Of a stretch of DNA of 41,300 nt, positions 1 to 7,439 are shown one piece after another. Within the stretch, counting starts at the first letter, position 1. Each line of letters starts with the position of its first letter. A program made the translations under genes and the position numbers. The notes under the pieces were generated by a model that saw only the letters and a program-made list of their open reading frames with translations, had not been told where the DNA came from and did not search any database. The DNA comes from an uncultured Collinsella sp. GTDB lineage: Bacteria > Actinomycetota > Coriobacteriia > Coriobacteriales > Coriobacteriaceae. The stretch is taken from positions 1 to 41,300 of the forward strand of contig URKH01000008.1 of assembly GCA_900548255.1 (NCBI GenBank), given 5' to 3'.

Positions 1-5
1 AACGA

Positions 6-34
6 AAGGGCGCTGACCTTCTGGTCGCGCCCTT
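6..34 (-). terminator. hairpin terminator downstream of pyrE
   Basis: Arms AAGGGCGC (6-13) and GCGCCCTT (27-34) enclose a second pairing GACC/GGTC (15-18/23-26), giving a 12-bp stem with one bulged T and a TTCT loop. Read on the minus strand the stem is followed by TTTCGTT. It lies about 80 nt past the pyrE stop and probably ends that transcript. Confidence 0.6.
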
Positions 35-82
35 GAAGTTGAACGTCAGATTGTCCAAATGCGGCCCGCGCAGCGTCGAGCC

Positions 83-110
83 GTTACGCGGTTTGGTAAA
101 ACCGCGTAAC
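83..110. repeat. 12-bp inverted repeat after pyrE
   Basis: GTTACGCGGTTT (83-94) and AAACCGCGTAAC (99-110) are perfectly complementary with a 4-nt loop. It sits 3 nt past the pyrE stop codon. There is no T run on either side, so it may stabilise the 3' end rather than terminate on its own. Confidence 0.55.
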
Positions 111-113
111 TAC

Positions 114-794
114 CTACTTGGCTCCGTACTGCTCGTAGTAGGCGTCGATGGCGGCCTTGAGCTCGTCATCGATGACGACCTTACCGTCGATCTCGTGGTT
201 GTAGAGGGTCTCGACGACCTCGGCCATGGAAACGATGCTCGCGACGGGAAAACCGTACTTGGCCTCGATCTCCTTCTGCGCGGTGGTCACGCCGCCCTTG
301 CCGACCTCCATGCGATTGAGGGATACGATGAGGCCCTTGATCTCGACATCGGCAGCAGCCTTGACCTTGGGATAGGTCTCGTCGATGGACTTGCCGCTGG
401 TGGTGACGTCCTCGACCATGACCACGCGGTCGCCGTCCTGGGGCTCATAGCCCAGCAGGTTGCCCTTGTCGGCGCCGTGGTCCTTGGCCTCCTTGCGGTC
501 GCAGCAGTACTTGACCTCCTTGCCGTACAGCTCGTGGTAGGCAATGGCGGTCACGACGGCCAGGGGAATGCCCTTGTAGGCCGGCCCAAACAGCACGTCA
601 AAGTCGTCGCCAAAGTTATCGTGGATGGCCTGGGCGTAATACTCGCCCAGCTTCTTGAGCTGGTAGCCCGTCACATAAGCGCCGGCGTTCATAAAGAACG
701 GAGACTGACGGCCGCTCTTGAGCGTAAAGCTGCCGAATTTAAGAACGTCGGACTCAACCATGAACTTGATGAACTCTTGCTTGTAAGCCTCCAT
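114..794 (-). CDS. pyrE: orotate phosphoribosyltransferase
   Basis: A cytosolic enzyme of de novo pyrimidine synthesis that joins orotate to PRPP to make orotidine 5'-phosphate. The 226-residue product shows FGPAYKGIPL (69-78), the KEAKDHG loop (101-107) that closes over the active site in OPRTases, and the PRPP-binding motif VVMVEDVTTSGKS (124-136). The start is the ATG at 794, preceded by AGGAG at a good distance; an upstream in-frame start at 878 would add 28 Ala/Arg-rich residues without family support. It stands alone here, with no other pyr gene in the window, although more of the pathway could lie beyond the left edge. Length is normal for the family. Two hairpins follow the gene. Confidence 0.95.
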   Translation of the reverse strand: MEAYKQEFIKFMVESDVLKFGSFTLKSGRQSPFFMNAGAYVTGYQLKKLGEYYAQAIHDNFGDDFDVLFGPAYKGIPLAVVTAIAYHELYGKEVKYCCDRKEAKDHGADKGNLLGYEPQDGDRVVMVEDVTTSGKSIDETYPKVKAAADVEIKGLIVSLNRMEVGKGGVTTAQKEIEAKYGFPVASIVSMAEVVETLYNHEIDGKVVIDDELKAAIDAYYEQYGAK

Positions 795-891
795 GCGGGC
801 TCCTCTCGTAATCGCGTACGTGCCTTCCAGTTTAGCGCAGGCAGGGCGCGTTGCGGGCGCGCTTTGGGGCCTCGGCATTCTGTAAAGGCTT

Positions 892-952
892 TGTCAGGGG
901 CAATGGTTTTCCAAACATTGGGGTTGACACGGCAAACCCCCTCATCAAGAAT
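892..952 (+). promoter_or_regulatory. candidate mgtA promoter with overlapping dyad
   Basis: A perfect -35 TTGACA (924-929) is followed after 17 nt by AAGAAT (947-952), a poor -10. The -35 forms the right end of an interrupted dyad, TGTCA (892-896) with TGACA (925-929) and, inside it, CAATG (901-905) with CATTG (916-920). This could be an operator. It faces the leader ORF and mgtA. The weak -10 keeps confidence low. Confidence 0.35.
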
Positions 953-1018
953 ACGGGCGGATTGTAACGGGTACGAGATACCCAAAGCGCGCCGCGCCCG
1001 GCCTTAAGGAGGTGTGCC

Positions 1019-1090
1019 ATGGAAGGCAGTCATAGTCGAAAAACCTGCATGTCGCCCTCGGCACGCCGCGAGGATTCCGCGCACGCATAA
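1019..1090 (+). CDS. putative 23-residue leader peptide upstream of mgtA
   Basis: ATG at 1019 is preceded by TAAGGAGGTG, a near-perfect ribosome binding site, and opens a 23-codon frame ending in TAA at 1088-1090. The predicted peptide begins MEGSHSRKTC, is basic and polar, and resembles no family I know. It lies between the candidate promoter and the mgtA start (1230), and a 14-bp palindrome follows 21 nt after its stop. Mg2+ transporter genes of enterobacteria use leader peptides to control mgtA expression, so position and strong SD suggest a regulatory uORF. This peptide is not rich in proline codons as MgtL is, so any mechanism would differ. Nothing but SD and position supports translation. 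Confidence 0.45.
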   Translation: MEGSHSRKTCMSPSARREDSAHA

Positions 1091-1111
1091 GCGCCAACAG
1101 CCGATCGTCAA

Positions 1112-1147
1112 AACCACCACAAAGGTGCCTGTCCCTTTGTGGTGGTT
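1112..1147. repeat. dispersed palindrome, CCACCACAAAGG type, copy 1
   Basis: AACCACCACAAAGG (1112-1125) and CCTTTGTGGTGGTT (1134-1147) are perfectly complementary around an 8-nt loop TGCCTGTC. The same unit, in the opposite orientation and with longer arms, occurs at 7319-7371. Here it sits in the mgtA leader, between the short ORF and the mgtA ribosome binding site. Confidence 0.85.
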
Positions 1148-1229
1148 CGAAAGCATGACGTGAGCGACATCTAGGTTTTTTGAAGCACATACGACACGTA
1201 CGCTAACTCCCTTCAACAAGGAGGACCCT

Positions 1230-3998
1230 ATGCTGATGCTCAAAACCGCCACGGTACTCGAAGCCATCTCCAAGCGCCGCCGCACGGCGCGCCCCGCCGC
1301 TCATACCGGCATGTCCAAGAACACCATATTCGCCGCCACCCATAGCGCCGAGGATGCCCTCGTGCTGCTCGACGCCACAGCCGACGGCCTCACCGCCGAG
1401 CAGGCAACCGAGCGCCTGGACGCCTCCGGCCCCAACACCATCGAGGCGCCGACCAAGACACTCGCCCGCCGTATCGCCGACGCCTTTGTCGACCCCTTCG
1501 CCGGCATCCTCGCCGCTCTCGCGCTGGTCTCGCTCTACATCGACGTGCTCGCCGTGCCCGAACCGCAGCGCGACCCCTCCACGGTCATCGTCATCGGCAT
1601 CATGTTGCTGGTATCGGGCGGTATGAAGTTTATCCAAGAAGCCCGCAGCGGCAATGCGACCGAGGCCCTCAAGGACCTGGTCTCCAACACTTGCACCGCT
1701 CTGCGCGACGGTGAGCGCGTCGAGATCCCCTTCGACGAGCTCGTCCCCGGTGATGTGATCCGCCTCTCTGCCGGCGACATGGTGCCGGCCGATGCCCGCA
1801 TCATCACCGCGCGCGACCTGTTTGTGATCGAGTCCGCACTCACCGGCGAGAGTGAGGCTGTCGAGAAGACCGCTGCCATCACCGTCGTCGAGGGCGCCGA
1901 CGACTCCGCACTGCCGCTCTCTGCCTGCAAAAACATCGTCTTTACCGGCACCTCCGTGCAAAACGGCACCGCTATGGCACTTGTCGTAGCCACCGGCTCG
2001 GACACTTACCTGGGCGGCATCGCCAAGATGCTCAACGGGCGCGGCGAGAAGAGCGCGTTTGACCGCGGCGTCTCGAGCGTCTCCATGTTGCTCGTACGCC
2101 TCATGCTCGTTATGGCGCCGGCCGTCTTTGCCATCAACGCCGCCACCAAGGGCAACGTCATCGATGCGCTGTTGTTCGCCACGAGCGTGGCCGTGGGCAT
2201 CACGCCGCAGATGCTTCCCGTCATCGTGACCACGAGCCTGTCGCAGGGCGCCAAGGACCTCGCCCGTCGCCAGGTTATCGTCAAGGAGCTGCCAGCAATC
2301 CAAAACCTGGGCGCGATGGACGTCCTGTGCTGCGACAAGACCGGCACCCTCACCGAAGACCGCATCGTGCTCGAGCGCTACCTCAACACCGACGGCAACG
2401 AAGACGCACGCGTGCTGCGCCATGCGTTTTTGAACAGCTTCTTCCAGACCGGCCTCAAGAACCTTATCGACCTGGCCGTCATCGACCGCGCCGATGTGAC
2501 GCCCTCGGCCGCAGCACCCGATTCCATGCTGGGCCAGAGCCTGCGCGACCGCTATACCAAGGTCGACGAGGTGCCCTTCGATTTCTCGCGCCGTCGCCTG
2601 AGCGTAGTTGTCGCCGATGCCCAAGGCAAAACCCAGATGGTCACCAAGGGAGCTGCCGAGGAAATGCTCGAGATCTGCTCCTTTGTCGAGGTCGATGGTG
2701 CCGCCCAGCCGCTCACCGAAGATAAGCTCACCCAGATTCGAAAGCAGGTAGCCGGGCTCAACGCCGAGGGCCTGCGCGTGATTGCTGTGGCGCAGAAGAC
2801 CGACCCGCGCTGCGTGGGCGAGTTTGGCATCGCCGACGAGTGCGACATGGTGCTGATGGGCTTTTTGGCCTTCCTCGATCCGCCCAAAGCAAGTGCCGCG
2901 GGCGCCGTCGCCACCCTCGAGGCCAAGGGCGTCGCCGTTAAGGTCCTGACCGGCGACAATGACCGTGTCGCCGCCACCGTCTGCGAGCAGATCGGCATCG
3001 ACGCGAGCAACGTCTTGCTCGGCTCCGAGATCGATGCGCTCGATGACGCCGAACTTGCCGAGCGCGCCGAGAACACCCACCTCTTCGCCAAGCTCTCGCC
3101 TCTGCAGAAGGCGCGCCTGGTGCGCGTCATGCGCGAGCTGCTCGGTCACACCGTGGGCTTTATGGGTGACGGCATCAACGACGCCGCCGCCATGCGCGCG
3201 AGCGACTGCGGCATCTCGGTCGACTCCGCCGTCGACATCGCCAAGGAATCCGCCGATATCATCTTGCTCCAGAAGGACCTGGGCGTGCTCGAGCGCGGCA
3301 TCATCGAAGGCCGCCGCACCTACGGCAACCTACTCAAGTACCTCAAGACCACGGTGAGCTCCAACTTTGGCAACGTGCTATCCGTGACCGTCGCGAGCCT
3401 GTTCTTGCCGTTCTTGCCCATGAGCGCTCTGCAGCTGGTGCTGCTGTCGCTGGTCTACGAGATCGTGTGCATCGCGCTGCCGTGGGACACCGTCGACGAC
3501 GCCTGGACCGTCCGTCCGCGCGCCTGGGACGCCGCGTCCATTCAGGGCTTTATGCTCGAGCTGGGCCCCGCGAGCTCGCTGTTTGACATCGTGACCTTCG
3601 CCGCGCTCTTCTTTGTGGTGTGCCCCGCCACCGTGGGCGCGAGCTGGGCAAAGCTTGCCGCCGCGGGCAACGTCGCGGGCATGACGACCTTCGCCGCAAT
3701 CTTCCAGAGCGGCTGGTTTGTCGAGTCCATGTGGTCGCAGACGCTCGTAATCCACATGCTGCGCTCCCCGCGCCTACCGAGCCTGCGCGACCACGCCGCG
3801 CCCGCGCTGTGCCTCCTCACCGTGCTGGGCCTGGTGCTCGTCACTTGGCTGCCGGCAAGCCCCATCGCCGATGCGCTGGGTCTCATGCCGCTGCCGCCAA
3901 TCTTCTTCGCGCTGCTCATCGGCATTGTCGCCGCCTACATCGCGCTCACCCAACTGGCCAAGCGCCGCTACATCGCCCGCCACGGCGAGCTGCTGTAA
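1230..3998 (+). CDS. mgtA: Mg2+-importing P-type ATPase (P3B, MgtA/MgtB family)
   Basis: A 922-residue inner-membrane ATPase that brings Mg2+ into the cell at the cost of ATP. It has the N-terminal cation-ATPase domain, the TGES loop (in ALTGESEAVEK, about residue 207), the phosphorylation site CDKTGTL with Asp at 369, and the hinge GDGINDAAAMRASDCGISV (about 646-664), where the family wording is typical of magnesium rather than calcium or heavy-metal pumps. Membrane helices pair before and after the catalytic loops, with about six at the C-terminal end. AAGGAGGA (1218-1225) supports ATG 1230; a start at 1311 (MSKNTIF) would match shorter homologues. It is transcribed alone behind a long leader with a short ORF and a palindrome, and a strong hairpin follows at 4025-4068. 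Confidence 0.93.
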   Translation: MLMLKTATVLEAISKRRRTARPAAHTGMSKNTIFAATHSAEDALVLLDATADGLTAEQATERLDASGPNTIEAPTKTLARRIADAFVDPFAGILAALALVSLYIDVLAVPEPQRDPSTVIVIGIMLLVSGGMKFIQEARSGNATEALKDLVSNTCTALRDGERVEIPFDELVPGDVIRLSAGDMVPADARIITARDLFVIESALTGESEAVEKTAAITVVEGADDSALPLSACKNIVFTGTSVQNGTAMALVVATGSDTYLGGIAKMLNGRGEKSAFDRGVSSVSMLLVRLMLVMAPAVFAINAATKGNVIDALLFATSVAVGITPQMLPVIVTTSLSQGAKDLARRQVIVKELPAIQNLGAMDVLCCDKTGTLTEDRIVLERYLNTDGNEDARVLRHAFLNSFFQTGLKNLIDLAVIDRADVTPSAAAPDSMLGQSLRDRYTKVDEVPFDFSRRRLSVVVADAQGKTQMVTKGAAEEMLEICSFVEVDGAAQPLTEDKLTQIRKQVAGLNAEGLRVIAVAQKTDPRCVGEFGIADECDMVLMGFLAFLDPPKASAAGAVATLEAKGVAVKVLTGDNDRVAATVCEQIGIDASNVLLGSEIDALDDAELAERAENTHLFAKLSPLQKARLVRVMRELLGHTVGFMGDGINDAAAMRASDCGISVDSAVDIAKESADIILLQKDLGVLERGIIEGRRTYGNLLKYLKTTVSSNFGNVLSVTVASLFLPFLPMSALQLVLLSLVYEIVCIALPWDTVDDAWTVRPRAWDAASIQGFMLELGPASSLFDIVTFAALFFVVCPATVGASWAKLAAAGNVAGMTTFAAIFQSGWFVESMWSQTLVIHMLRSPRLPSLRDHAAPALCLLTVLGLVLVTWLPASPIADALGLMPLPPIFFALLIGIVAAYIALTQLAKRRYIARHGELL

Positions 3999-4024
3999 CT
4001 TCACCGGCACCCTCGTCAAGGATG

Positions 4025-4068
4025 TTTGGGCCGCCGCGACCCGCCCCCGCTGGCCGCGGCGGCCCAAA
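4025..4068. terminator. strong GC hairpin after mgtA
   Basis: TTTGGGCCGCCGCG (4025-4038) pairs perfectly with CGCGGCGGCCCAAA (4055-4068), a 14-bp stem with a 16-nt loop, 27 nt past the mgtA stop. No T run follows directly, so it may be an inefficient or Rho-assisted terminator. It is the only strong stem between mgtA and the next gene. Confidence 0.55.
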
Positions 4069-4297
4069 ACAGCTAAAAACGCCCCTCACCCCCGCTTTAA
4101 TTTCTTTTGCAAGTTTTAACTTCTTTTGCTTTCTTTCACTTCTTTTAACAAGGCGCCCGGCGGGCATAAGTTGCTCGCCGGGGGTGTCGGTTCGACGAAG
4201 AGGCCTCAGCCGTAGCAACGGATTGCCCAGCGAGAGATTTCCCAAGTGCCAACTCAAACAGTACATGTTTAATCTGTTTCGTTAATTGAAATGCGTA
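4069..4297. other. non-coding stretch between mgtA and the AAA ATPase
   Basis: Together with its flanks this gives 383 nt without a gene (3999-4381). It holds a pyrimidine-rich tract (CTTTT-type repeats, about 4095-4147), the left copy of a 45-bp direct repeat (4138-4182) and, nearer the next gene, AT-rich repeated motifs. I see no coding frame with a ribosome binding site. Confidence 0.5.
4138..4182. repeat. 45-bp direct repeat, left copy
   Basis: Matches 5665-5709 at 41 of 45 positions without gaps. Inside it CCCGGCG pairs with CGCCGGG as a 7-bp hairpin. The two copies bracket the AAA ATPase gene. A further shared piece, GCAAGTTTT, precedes both copies, but in the left copy it is separated by an extra CTTTT-rich insert. 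Confidence 0.8.
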
Positions 4298-4356
4298 AAT
4301 ATGGTTAACCAAAGAATTGATATTTGGTTAAATAGTAACTGTATATTTGGTTAAAT
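4298..4356 (+). promoter_or_regulatory. repeated TTTGGTTAA motifs ahead of the AAA ATPase gene
   Basis: TATTTGGTTAAAT occurs exactly at 4321-4333 and 4344-4356, 23 bp apart. A related ATATGGTTAACC (4299-4310) overlaps an inverted version GGTTAACCAAA (4303-4313). The stretch is AT-rich in an otherwise GC-rich region and ends 25 nt before the chosen start. It looks like a promoter with iterated operator sites, possibly for a regulator encoded elsewhere. Confidence 0.5.
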
Positions 4357-4381
4357 GTACTGGTAAACAATGGTGATAATT

Positions 4382-5647
4382 ATGCCAAAGAAGTACTACA
4401 CTAGAATTATCGAAAATGAGCTTGACCAGCTGCTGGGTATATTCGGCGCCGTTCTCATCGAAGGACCGAAATGGTGCGGAAAGACGACCACGGCCGAGAC
4501 CCGTGCGGCGTCCAGGCTCCTTCTCATGGACCCGTCCCGCAACTTCGAGAATCGCTTGCGTGCCGAGACTGACCCGGCTCTTGCCGTTTCCGGCGAGGTG
4601 CCGCGGCTGATTGACGAGTGGCAGGAGGTTCCGAAACTTTGGGACGCGGCACGGTTTGAGTGCGACAACCGCAGCGGCGAGCCTGGTCAGTTCATATTTA
4701 CGGGGTCAGCGACACCGCGAGACGACGAACGTCCAATGCACAGTGGCGCTGGAAGGTTCGCTAAATTGCGCATGGATACCATGACGCTTTTCGAGCTTGG
4801 GAAATCCAGCGGCGCGGTTAAGCTGTCGGGCATTATTTCTGGCGAAAAGTTCAATGGCGCTTTCGGATCGCTGGATTCCGCCTCGATTGCCGAGTACGTT
4901 GTCCGTGGCGGATGGCCCGCGGCGGTCGGTCGCGATGCGCTGGCTGCGTCGGCGATGGCGAAACGTTACATCGGCATAGTCGCCGAAGAAGATTTGTCTC
5001 GTGTCGACGGCTCTCGCCGCGACCCTGAAAAGGTCAAAGCTGTCATCGAATCGCTTGCGCGCAATGAATCCACTTTGGCGACACTCAAGACGCTCGTAGC
5101 CGATCTTGGTGGAGAAGTATCGAGACAAACGGCGGCATCATATATATCCCTTCTCGCTCGGGTTAGTTTCGTTCGCGATATTCCCGCATGGAACCCCGCA
5201 ATGAGATCTCCCGTGCACTTAAGAGAATCGAAGAAGCATCATCTCGCTGATCCGTCACTGGCGGCCGCTGCGCTCGGAGCGACTCCGGCGACATTGCTGC
5301 TAGATTTCAAGACGCTTGGGCTGCTTTTTGAATCGTTGGCCCTTCATGATTTGTGGGTTTATGCGCAGGCAAATGGAATGGGCCTCTATCACTATCACGA
5401 TTCTCGCGATCTAGAAGTCGGTGCAGTCATTGCGGCTCCCGGTGGAGCGTGGATCCCGGTCGAAATCAAGCTCAGCTCCGCCCAAATCGAAGAGGCGTCT
5501 GACAGCCTTATTGCTGTCGAGAAGCGTATGGTTGCCGCCGGAAACAACCCGCCAGTTTCGAAAGTCGTAATCATTGGATTTGGTTCACAAGCCTATGTCA
5601 CTGACCGCGGCGTCCAAGTTGTTCCGCTGGATGTGCTCGCGCCGTAG
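4382..5647 (+). CDS. AAA_14/DUF4143 family ATP-binding protein
   Basis: A 421-residue soluble protein of a widespread accessory-genome family with unknown role, sometimes discussed near toxin or defence genes. Walker A is GPKWCGKTTT (28-37), the Walker B region LIDEW (76-80), and FTGSATP (106-112) resembles sensor 1. The C-terminal DUF4143 part has a PD-(D/E)XK-like pattern ending in VEIK, but the usual EVD before it reads EVG, so one acidic ligand appears lost. The start is ATG 4382 with GGTGAT four nt upstream; an in-frame ATG at 4370 lacks a site. It is a single-gene cassette, less GC-rich than mgtA, bracketed by 45-bp direct repeats and preceded by repeated AT-rich motifs, all consistent with acquisition. 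Its substrate cannot be told from sequence. Confidence 0.85.
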   Translation: MPKKYYTRIIENELDQLLGIFGAVLIEGPKWCGKTTTAETRAASRLLLMDPSRNFENRLRAETDPALAVSGEVPRLIDEWQEVPKLWDAARFECDNRSGEPGQFIFTGSATPRDDERPMHSGAGRFAKLRMDTMTLFELGKSSGAVKLSGIISGEKFNGAFGSLDSASIAEYVVRGGWPAAVGRDALAASAMAKRYIGIVAEEDLSRVDGSRRDPEKVKAVIESLARNESTLATLKTLVADLGGEVSRQTAASYISLLARVSFVRDIPAWNPAMRSPVHLRESKKHHLADPSLAAAALGATPATLLLDFKTLGLLFESLALHDLWVYAQANGMGLYHYHDSRDLEVGAVIAAPGGAWIPVEIKLSSAQIEEASDSLIAVEKRMVAAGNNPPVSKVVIIGFGSQAYVTDRGVQVVPLDVLAP

Positions 5648-5664
5648 TGCAATTGCAAGTTTTT

Positions 5665-5709
5665 ACTTCTTTTAACAAGGCACCCGACGGGCATAGGCTG
5701 CTCGCCGGG
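5665..5709. repeat. 45-bp direct repeat, right copy
   Basis: Second copy of 4138-4182 (41/45 identical). Here the repeat is part of a longer hairpin: AAGGCACCCG (5678-5687) pairs, with one wobble, with CGGGCGCCTT just beyond the repeat. It lies between the AAA gene stop and the convergent 6-phospho-beta-glucosidase gene, so it may serve both as a terminator. Confidence 0.75.
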
Positions 5710-5744
5710 CGCCTTGGTTAGGATGCTATTGCTGTTGAGAACGC

Positions 5745-7175
5745 CTAGGCCAAATCTTCGCCGTTGGTGGCGATAACCTTCTTGTACCAGTGAAAGCTCT
5801 TCTTTTTGGAACGCTTGAGGGTGCCGTTGCCGGCGTCGTCGCGGTCCACATAGATAAAGCCGTAGCGCTTGGACATCTCGCCCGTGCCGGCAGACACCAG
5901 GTCGATCGGGCCCCAGGTGGTGTAGCCCAGCAGGTCAACGCCGTCCTCGGTCACCGCATCGCGCATCGCGGCGATATGCTGGCGCAGGTAGTCGATACGG
6001 TAGTCGTCGTTGATGGAGCCATCCTCCTCGACAACGTCCTTGGCGCCCAGACCGTTCTCGACCACAAACAGCGGCTTCTGATAACGGTCGTACAGGTCGT
6101 TGAGGGTGATGCGGAAGCCCAGCGGATCGATGGCCCAGCCCCACTGGCTCTCCTGCAGGTAGGGGTTCTTGGCGCCGGCGAAGGCGTTGCCCTGGGTGCG
6201 CTCGACGTCGGGGTTATCGGCACCGGCGGAGCAACGGGTGCTGTAATAGCTAAAGCTGATGAAGTCGACGGTGTTGGCGGCCAGGATCTCGCGGTCCTCA
6301 TCCGTCATGCCCACATCGATGCCCAAACGCTCGAGCTTCTTGACGGCATAGGCCGGGTAGTAGCCGCGGCTCTGAACGTCGACGAAGAAATAGTTGCTCT
6401 GGTTGTCAATCTGCGCTTGGCGCACATCGCCCGGACGGCAGCTGTAGGGGTAGTAGCTACCTGCGGCAAGCATGCAACCGATCTTGACCTCAGGGTCGAT
6501 CTCGTGAGCGATCTTGGTTGCCCAAGCGCTGGCGACGAGCTCGTTGTGGGCGGCCAGGTACTCGACGGCCTCCTTGTTCTCGCCCTCCTCAAAGACCAGA
6601 CCGGCACCCATAAACGGCAGGTGCAAGATCATATTGATCTCGTTGAAGGTGAGCCAGTACTTCACCAGACCCTTGTAGCGGGTAAAGATCGTGGTCGCGA
6701 GGTTCTTGTAGAAGTCGATGAGCTTGCGGTTGCGCCAGCCGCCGTACTCCTTGATGAGGTGGATCGGGCAGTCGAAGTGCGTGATGGTCACGAGCGGCTC
6801 GATGCCGTGCGCCTGACACTCGCGGAACACATCCTCGTAGAAAGCCAGGCCGGCCTCGTTGGGCTCGGTCTCGTCACCGTTGGGGAAGATGCGGGTCCAA
6901 GCCAGGCTCATGCGGAAGGTCTTAAAGCCCATCTCGGCAAAGAGGGCGATGTCCTCCTTGTAGTGGTGATAGAAATCGATGCCGGTCTGCGCGGGGTAGT
7001 AATAGCCGTCCTCGAAGTCGAGCATCTTGCGCTGGCCGGAGACCACCGCATAGCGCTCGGGGCCGTGCGGTGCCACGTCCACGTTGGCCAGGCCGCGGCC
7101 ATCCACGTCGTAAGCGCCCTCGCACTGGTTGGCAGCCGTCGCGCCGCCCCACAGGAAGTCTTTACGGAAAGCCAT
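5745..7175 (-). CDS. 6-phospho-beta-glucosidase (GH1)
   Basis: A 476-residue cytosolic glycosidase that cleaves phosphorylated beta-glucosides delivered by a PTS into glucose 6-phosphate and an aglycone or sugar. GH1 landmarks are the N-terminal FLWGGATAANQCEG (7-20), the acid/base Glu in TFNEIN (Glu179) and the nucleophile in VVENG (Glu373). The C-terminal stretch with EMSKRYGFIYVDRDD is the phosphate-recognising wording of 6-phospho enzymes rather than plain beta-glucosidases. AAAGGA lies 8 nt before the ATG. A DUF4867-like gene and then a beta-glucoside PTS unit lie upstream on the same strand, so functional linkage is likely, but gaps of 264 and 123 nt argue against one simple operon. Confidence 0.92.
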   Translation of the reverse strand: MAFRKDFLWGGATAANQCEGAYDVDGRGLANVDVAPHGPERYAVVSGQRKMLDFEDGYYYPAQTGIDFYHHYKEDIALFAEMGFKTFRMSLAWTRIFPNGDETEPNEAGLAFYEDVFRECQAHGIEPLVTITHFDCPIHLIKEYGGWRNRKLIDFYKNLATTIFTRYKGLVKYWLTFNEINMILHLPFMGAGLVFEEGENKEAVEYLAAHNELVASAWATKIAHEIDPEVKIGCMLAAGSYYPYSCRPGDVRQAQIDNQSNYFFVDVQSRGYYPAYAVKKLERLGIDVGMTDEDREILAANTVDFISFSYYSTRCSAGADNPDVERTQGNAFAGAKNPYLQESQWGWAIDPLGFRITLNDLYDRYQKPLFVVENGLGAKDVVEEDGSINDDYRIDYLRQHIAAMRDAVTEDGVDLLGYTTWGPIDLVSAGTGEMSKRYGFIYVDRDDAGNGTLKRSKKKSFHWYKKVIATNGEDLA

Positions 7176-7318
7176 GCATCAATCCTTTCACACGCTGTTT
7201 GTCGTAGCTTCAGTATCCCCGCAAACAGCGCGCCGCTCAACGACAGCAACGCAGGTCGACACTTCTTTTCGCGCGCGGGCGTCCGGCAGCCGCCCCTGCC
7301 TGACACTTTCTGATACCG

Positions 7319-7371
7319 CCGCCCCAAACCACCACAAAGGGGACAGGCACCTTTGTGGTGGTTTGGGGCGG
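7319..7371. repeat. dispersed palindrome, CCACCACAAAGG type, copy 2
   Basis: Two perfectly complementary 22-nt arms (7319-7340 and 7350-7371) around a 9-nt loop GGACAGGCA. The core is the reverse complement of the element at 1112-1147. The arms could act as a terminator on either strand, but no T run follows. Confidence 0.9.
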
Positions 7372-7380
7372 TTTGTCTTG

Positions 7381-7425
7381 ATCTGTAACAGGTAGAGACG
7401 ATTTAGCCCGCCAGGTGTTACAGAT
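7381..7425. repeat. palindrome with ATCTGTAACA arms
   Basis: ATCTGTAACA (7381-7390) pairs perfectly with TGTTACAGAT (7416-7425) across 25 nt. It starts 9 nt after the preceding palindrome and ends 14 nt before the stop of the DUF4867-like gene. On the minus strand it is preceded by CTTTTGTTTT. It may be a terminator of that gene or a second kind of dispersed element. Confidence 0.6.
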
Positions 7426-7439
7426 TAAAACAAAAGCCC

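Noticed and set aside
1203..3149. Long open frame (648 codons) antisense to mgtA
   Set aside because: It mirrors the mgtA codons in a GC-rich gene, is rich in Gly/Ala/Asp/His without domain features, and has no ribosome binding site. The sense frame has complete P-type ATPase motifs.
4370..4381. Upstream ATG (4370) as start of the AAA ATPase
   Set aside because: It lacks a ribosome binding site, whereas ATG 4382 has GGTGAT four nt upstream and begins the expected PKKYYTRII sequence.
5790..7313. 507-codon frame antisense to the GH1 gene
   Set aside because: Low-complexity Val/Leu/Asp/Gly composition typical of antisense shadows; the opposite strand encodes a complete GH1 enzyme.
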